Shown here: piece by piece, positions 60,965-64,000 of the stretch
Position numbering within the stretch: the stretch's first letter is position 1
Layout: every line of letters starts with the position of its first letter
Origin: Brevundimonas terrae
GTDB lineage: Bacteria > Pseudomonadota > Alphaproteobacteria > Caulobacterales > Caulobacteraceae
DNA length: 64,000 nucleotides
NCBI RefSeq assembly: GCF_011761985.1
Contig: NZ_JAASQT010000002.1
Coordinates: 372,001-436,000 of the forward strand
Direction of reading: 5' to 3'
Notes under the pieces: model-generated
Told to the model about the DNA's origin: nothing
Seen by the model: the letters and a program-made list of their open reading frames with translations, nothing else
Databases searched by the model: none
Position numbers and translations under genes: made by a program

Positions 60965-61428
60965 TGTATGAGTGGCTGAAGATCATTCACATCCTGTCGG
61001 GTGCCGTTCTGTTCGGCACGGGCGCAGGGATCGCCTTCTTCATGTTGCGCGCCCACATGACCCGCAATGTCGTCACGATGGCGGCCGTCGGGTCGATCGT
61101 GGTGCTGGCGGACTTTGTGTTCACGGCTACCGCCGTGGTGGTGCAGCCGATCAGCGGGCTGGGCCTGATCCACCTACAGGGCTACAGCCTGACCGAGCCG
61201 TGGCTGATGGCGGCCTATGGGCTTTATGTGCTGATCGGCATTTGCTGGCTGCCGGTGGTGTGGATCCAGATGGAACTGGCGAAAATGGCCAAGCGGGCAC
61301 AGGTCGAGGGGGAGGCCTTGCCGCCCCGCTATTTCAGCCTGTTCCGCATCTGGTTCATCCTTGGCTGGCCCGCCTTTGCCGGTGTGATCGGCATCTATTG
61401 GCTGATGGTGGCTAAGCCAGTCTTTTAA
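60964..61428 (+). CDS. DUF2269-family membrane protein
   Basis: 154 aa. Four membrane helices with the conserved start LKIIHILSGAVLFGTGAGIA and FSLFRIWFILGWPAFAG at the end, typical for DUF2269. Coupled to the upstream SDR-DoxX gene by a one-base overlap, so they probably work together. Function unknown. Confidence 0.85.
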   Translation: MYEWLKIIHILSGAVLFGTGAGIAFFMLRAHMTRNVVTMAAVGSIVVLADFVFTATAVVVQPISGLGLIHLQGYSLTEPWLMAAYGLYVLIGICWLPVVWIQMELAKMAKRAQVEGEALPPRYFSLFRIWFILGWPAFAGVIGIYWLMVAKPVF

Positions 61429-62009
61429 CGGGTGAAGCGGCCCTTGGTGGCGGCTTCGCTCAGGGCTTCGCGCACAGCCGCTGTCAGCTCTTCCATGGTC
61501 TGGACCTGACGCACGCCATAGGCTTGGGCGGTGATGTCCACATTGCCCTTGCGCCAGAAACCGTCGGGGGCCAGCACGATCAGCTTTCCGGTGCGGGCAT
61601 GCAGGCCCATTTCCAGCAGGCTGATGGGGCTTTGGGTGCCCGGCGCGAAATACATGACGATGACGTCGCTGGCTTCGAGGGCCGCCAGTTCCCATTCCAC
61701 CTGACGGCGGAATTCCGGCTCGTCGGCTTCTGGACGCCATGCAGGGTTCCAGTCGGGACGGCGCGGGTTCAGGATCACCACATCCATATCCGACAGGGCG
61801 TGTGTCATGGCGGCCTGCCAGTCGGGTGCGCCGCCCATGTCGATGCTGCCGCCCATAAAGACGCGCGGCATGTGGTTATCCAGCGGCAGAGGCGTAGGCG
61901 AGGTCACCAGAAGAGGCTCGGCATGGGCCGCGCTCGCCATCGTGCCGATACAGGCTGCCACACCAAGTGCAGCAAAAATACGGGACATAGGGAGGCGGGC
62001 AGTGGCCAT
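61425..62009 (-). CDS. Exported nucleoside 2-deoxyribosyltransferase-like protein
   Basis: 194 aa from ATG 62009 (GAGAG upstream); ATG 61988 is also possible. Signal peptide IFAALGVAACIGTMASAAHA. The mature domain has VFMGGSIDMGGAPDWQAAM, then EWELAALEASDVIVMYFAPG and SLLEMGLHARTGKLIVL (conserved Glu), as in Nuc_deoxyrib_tr_2 proteins. Export of such a fold is unusual; the substrate is unclear. Confidence 0.75.
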   Translation of the reverse strand: MATARLPMSRIFAALGVAACIGTMASAAHAEPLLVTSPTPLPLDNHMPRVFMGGSIDMGGAPDWQAAMTHALSDMDVVILNPRRPDWNPAWRPEADEPEFRRQVEWELAALEASDVIVMYFAPGTQSPISLLEMGLHARTGKLIVLAPDGFWRKGNVDITAQAYGVRQVQTMEELTAAVREALSEAATKGRFTR

Positions 62010-62160
62010 GGGGGAACTCTCGTATGGATATTTAGCGCCCCCCATACATGGAACTGGCCAAGGATTACACCTTTGAGGCGCGAGGCTTTGGTCGGTCGAA
62101 ACACGACGACAAGCTTCGTGAGAAGCCAAACGCATTTACCTATGGCATGGCCAGATCACT

Positions 62161-63048
62161 ATGTTGGATCAAAAGCTCACACCGCTGGAAATCGGGGCCA
62201 TTGTAGCCATCGTCATCATTTGGGGCGTCAATAATGCTGCCGCCAAACTGGCGACGGAATACATGCCGCCCATGATGGTCGCCGCGCTGCGGTTCGGTTT
62301 GGCTGCCTTGTGTCTGGCACCGTTTGTGCGCCCGCCGTTTCCGAACTGGAAGGCCATGCTTTTGATCGCGGTGCTGGGCGGGCCGGTTCACTATGGTCTG
62401 ATCTATTACGCGTTCTCTCTGGCGCATGATGTCAGTCCGGTATCGGTCGCAACCCAGATGTGGATTCCCTTCACGACACTGTTTGCCTTCCTTCTGCTGG
62501 GCGAGCGGGTGAAGTGGCCGGGGATTGTGGGTCTGCTGATCGCCTTTGTCGGTGTGGCGTGGATGACGGCGGACCCCCATGCCCTTCGGGACTGGGAAGC
62601 GATTGTATTTGGTACGCTGGGGGCGGCTGTCTGGGCCTTGGTGACGGTGATTGCCCGCCGCACGGCTGCGGTGCCGCCTTTGAAGATGCAGGGCATTCTG
62701 GCCCTGACCGCATTTCCGACGATGGCCTTTGGCTCGTTCATGTTCGAGAAAGGCCAGTTAGAGGGAGCCATGGCGGCACCTCCGCTGGTCTGGGCGTCGG
62801 TTGTCTGGGCGGGCCTGCTGTCTTCGGTTCTGGCCACCAGCATGCTGTTCTGGCTGGTCCAGCGGCGCGAGGCAGGGCGGGTGACGCCGTATCTTCTCGG
62901 CTCGACCGTGGTGTCGGTGCTGATGGGCTGGCTGTTTATGAATGACATGCTGACCCCGCAAATCATCACGGGGGCGGTGCTGACCTTGACCGGCGTGGTG
63001 GTGGTGTCTCTGGCCGAGCGCGGACTGAGATACGGCGCAGCGCGTTAA
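62161..63048 (+). CDS. EamA-family (DMT) transporter
   Basis: 295 aa with about ten hydrophobic helices in two halves (e.g. IGAIVAIVIIWGVNNAAAKL at the start and VTPYLLGSTVVSVLMGWLFM late). The usual EamA repeat motif with EP(L/F) spacing is recognisable. Metabolite efflux; substrate unknown. Confidence 0.88.
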   Translation: MLDQKLTPLEIGAIVAIVIIWGVNNAAAKLATEYMPPMMVAALRFGLAALCLAPFVRPPFPNWKAMLLIAVLGGPVHYGLIYYAFSLAHDVSPVSVATQMWIPFTTLFAFLLLGERVKWPGIVGLLIAFVGVAWMTADPHALRDWEAIVFGTLGAAVWALVTVIARRTAAVPPLKMQGILALTAFPTMAFGSFMFEKGQLEGAMAAPPLVWASVVWAGLLSSVLATSMLFWLVQRREAGRVTPYLLGSTVVSVLMGWLFMNDMLTPQIITGAVLTLTGVVVVSLAERGLRYGAAR

Positions 63049-63066
63049 AGGTCCGCACAGGGCATA

Positions 63067-63106
63067 AAAAGGGGCGCAGTGGCTATGGCCGCTGCGCCCC
63101 TTTTTT
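63067..63106. terminator. Bidirectional terminator
   Basis: AAAAGGGGCGCAG / CTGCGCCCCTTTT with internal loop, T6 on the plus side, between converging EamA and sodC-like genes. Confidence 0.92.
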
Positions 63107-63119
63107 CGTCTGTTATGTC

Positions 63120-63716
63120 CTAGTGCAGCAGTTGGATCGCGCCACAGGCGACGCGTGCACCGGCACCGCCGATGGGCTGGCTGGAATGATCATCGGCACT
63201 GGCGTGGATGATGATGGCCGAGCCGTCATTGTCCAGCAGGTCCTGTGCCTGACCATCACCCGAAAGACGGGCGCGGGTGGTGAAAATCTCGGCCTTGGCC
63301 GTACCGTCAGCATGGGCAAAAATATTGGGCAGGTCGCCGTCATCGGGACCGTCGGCATTCATCAGACCGTGCGGAACCTTGGCTTCGGGGTGATTGATAT
63401 GGGCCCCTGCCGAGGTGAAGGCCGCTTCGCACTGGCCGGTTTCATGCAGGTGGATACCGTGCCAGCCCGGCGTCAGGCCGGTGGCCTCGACGATCATCAG
63501 CAGACCGTTCGGGCCTTGCTTCAGGGTGACGGTACCGGCGGCGGCACCCTCGTTGTTGAATAGGTGGACATTATAGCCCGATGCGGCGGGCGCAGGCGCG
63601 GTTGCGGACGGGCTTTGTTGGGCCGCGTGCGAAGCCTGATCGGCGGCGACAGCGGTACAGCCAACGGCCAGAGCCGCTGCGCTACCGGCCAGAAGGGCTG
63701 TGGTTGTTTTACGCAT
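63120..63716 (-). CDS. Cu/Zn superoxide dismutase-like lipoprotein (SodC family)
   Basis: 198 aa from ATG 63716 with GGAGG 7 nt upstream. Lipobox LAVGC at residue 20. SOD-type ligands: HLHETGQC (His89, His91), AGAHINHP (His106), PHGL (His116), GDLP (Asp128) and IIIHASADDH (His171), with Cys96 and Cys191 for the disulphide. The position of the fourth zinc histidine is Asp (GPDDGDLP), so metal binding is probably altered. Probably anchored in the envelope against oxidative stress. Confidence 0.85.
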   Translation of the reverse strand: MRKTTTALLAGSAAALAVGCTAVAADQASHAAQQSPSATAPAPAASGYNVHLFNNEGAAAGTVTLKQGPNGLLMIVEATGLTPGWHGIHLHETGQCEAAFTSAGAHINHPEAKVPHGLMNADGPDDGDLPNIFAHADGTAKAEIFTTRARLSGDGQAQDLLDNDGSAIIIHASADDHSSQPIGGAGARVACGAIQLLH

Positions 63717-63838
63717 GGCATTGCCTCCAGAAAGTACAGGTTTGGCGCGGCTTGTTGTTTTGCCACGACGTCCCCCGAGTGCTAGAACCGACCTTAGCGG
63801 ATCACGTTCCGATTCCGGCCATTTAAAGCCTGATTTCC

Positions 63839-64000
63839 TTGACCGACGATAGTTACCAAAACGCCGCCCCTTCGACGTCCGGCGATATTGCAACGATCAC
63901 CATCGAAAACGAGCTGAAACGCTCGTACCTTGACTACGCCATGAGCGTGATCGTCAGCCGCGCTCTGCCTGATGCGCGCGATGGTCTGAAGCCTGTTCAC
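63839..64000 (+). CDS. gyrA: DNA gyrase subunit A, 5' end (runs off window)
   Basis: 54 codons visible. [20 protein letters not shown] followed by [15 protein letters not shown] is the conserved start of GyrA. A TGA at 63830 in frame forces the TTG at 63839 as start unless an internal ATG is used. Gyrase subunit A introduces negative supercoils with GyrB. Confidence 0.93.
   Translation, partial: MTDDSYQNAAPSTSGDIATITIENELKRSYLDYAMSVIVSRALPDARDGLKPVH

Overview
The window reads as chromosome from a member of the Caulobacterales (Alphaproteobacteria). The reasons are flbT-flaF flagellin regulators, a large tandem array of short (267-310 aa) flagellins with a FlaG and a FlaEY-like protein, sigma-54 type promoters and TTAACCAT boxes like the Caulobacter CtrA half-site, an ssb-to-gyrA neighbourhood, UPF0262/DUF2948 genes behind murA, and TTG/GTG starts in a GC-rich sequence. 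Asticcacaulis or a close relative is my best guess, but the genus is an impression and not proven here.

Layout. 1-5.1 kb: a chaperone-usher pilus operon (major subunit, periplasmic chaperone, usher, tip-like subunit) followed by a convergent LuxR-type regulator. 6-10.5 kb: tRNA-Ser, a NrtR-like Nudix/winged-helix regulator, an HD hydrolase, a repeat-bearing lipoprotein, a MoxR ATPase and two small charged proteins. 10.7-11.4 kb: flbT-flaF. 11.4-18.6 kb: ExoD, a membrane-tailed GH24 lysozyme, MgtE, tRNA-Leu, FliN, LipB, DUF805, MsrB, an exported protein, DedA. 18.6-22 kb: a large secreted propeller-amidohydrolase. 22-27.3 kb: two tRNA-Thr, then murA-DUF2948-UPF0262-infA-maf-rne/rng-yacG and tRNA-Phe. 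27.7-31 kb: exbB-exbD-tonB, an M48 lipoprotein protease, tRNA-His. 31-44 kb: housekeeping and lipid genes (cNMP-patatin, two crotonases, MBL hydrolase, XthA, Nudix, CCA-adding enzyme, EEP nuclease).

44.2-47.0 kb: a compact, tightly overlapping phage-type cassette: DUF2793 tail-fibre-like protein, a tiny ORF, a two-TM holin candidate, an M15 endolysin, and an i-spanin/o-spanin (Rz/Rz1) pair with overlapping frames. No integrase, capsid or terminase gene is nearby.

47.2-57.4 kb: six tandem flagellins, flaG, a seventh divergent flagellin and a FlaEY-like protein. The most notable signal in the window lies in the leaders of the six flagellin genes. Each has two short hairpins, 2-3 nt apart, with A-rich 4-5 nt loops, and a third hairpin that encloses the start codon. 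The stems vary between copies with compensatory base changes, while the loops stay A-rich. FlbT of Caulobacter is known to act on a flagellin 5' UTR, and flbT-flaF lie 36 kb upstream, so a FlbT-responsive RNA element is the leading hypothesis. The 124-nt spacers after flagellins 3 and 5 are nearly identical, pointing to duplication of a two-gene unit.

57.4-64 kb: two small envelope proteins, ssb, a DCC protein, an SDR-DoxX fusion, DUF2269, a deoxyribosyltransferase-like exported protein, an EamA transporter, a SodC-like lipoprotein and the 5' end of gyrA, which runs off the window. Product names rest on motif recognition from translated sequence; no database search was run.
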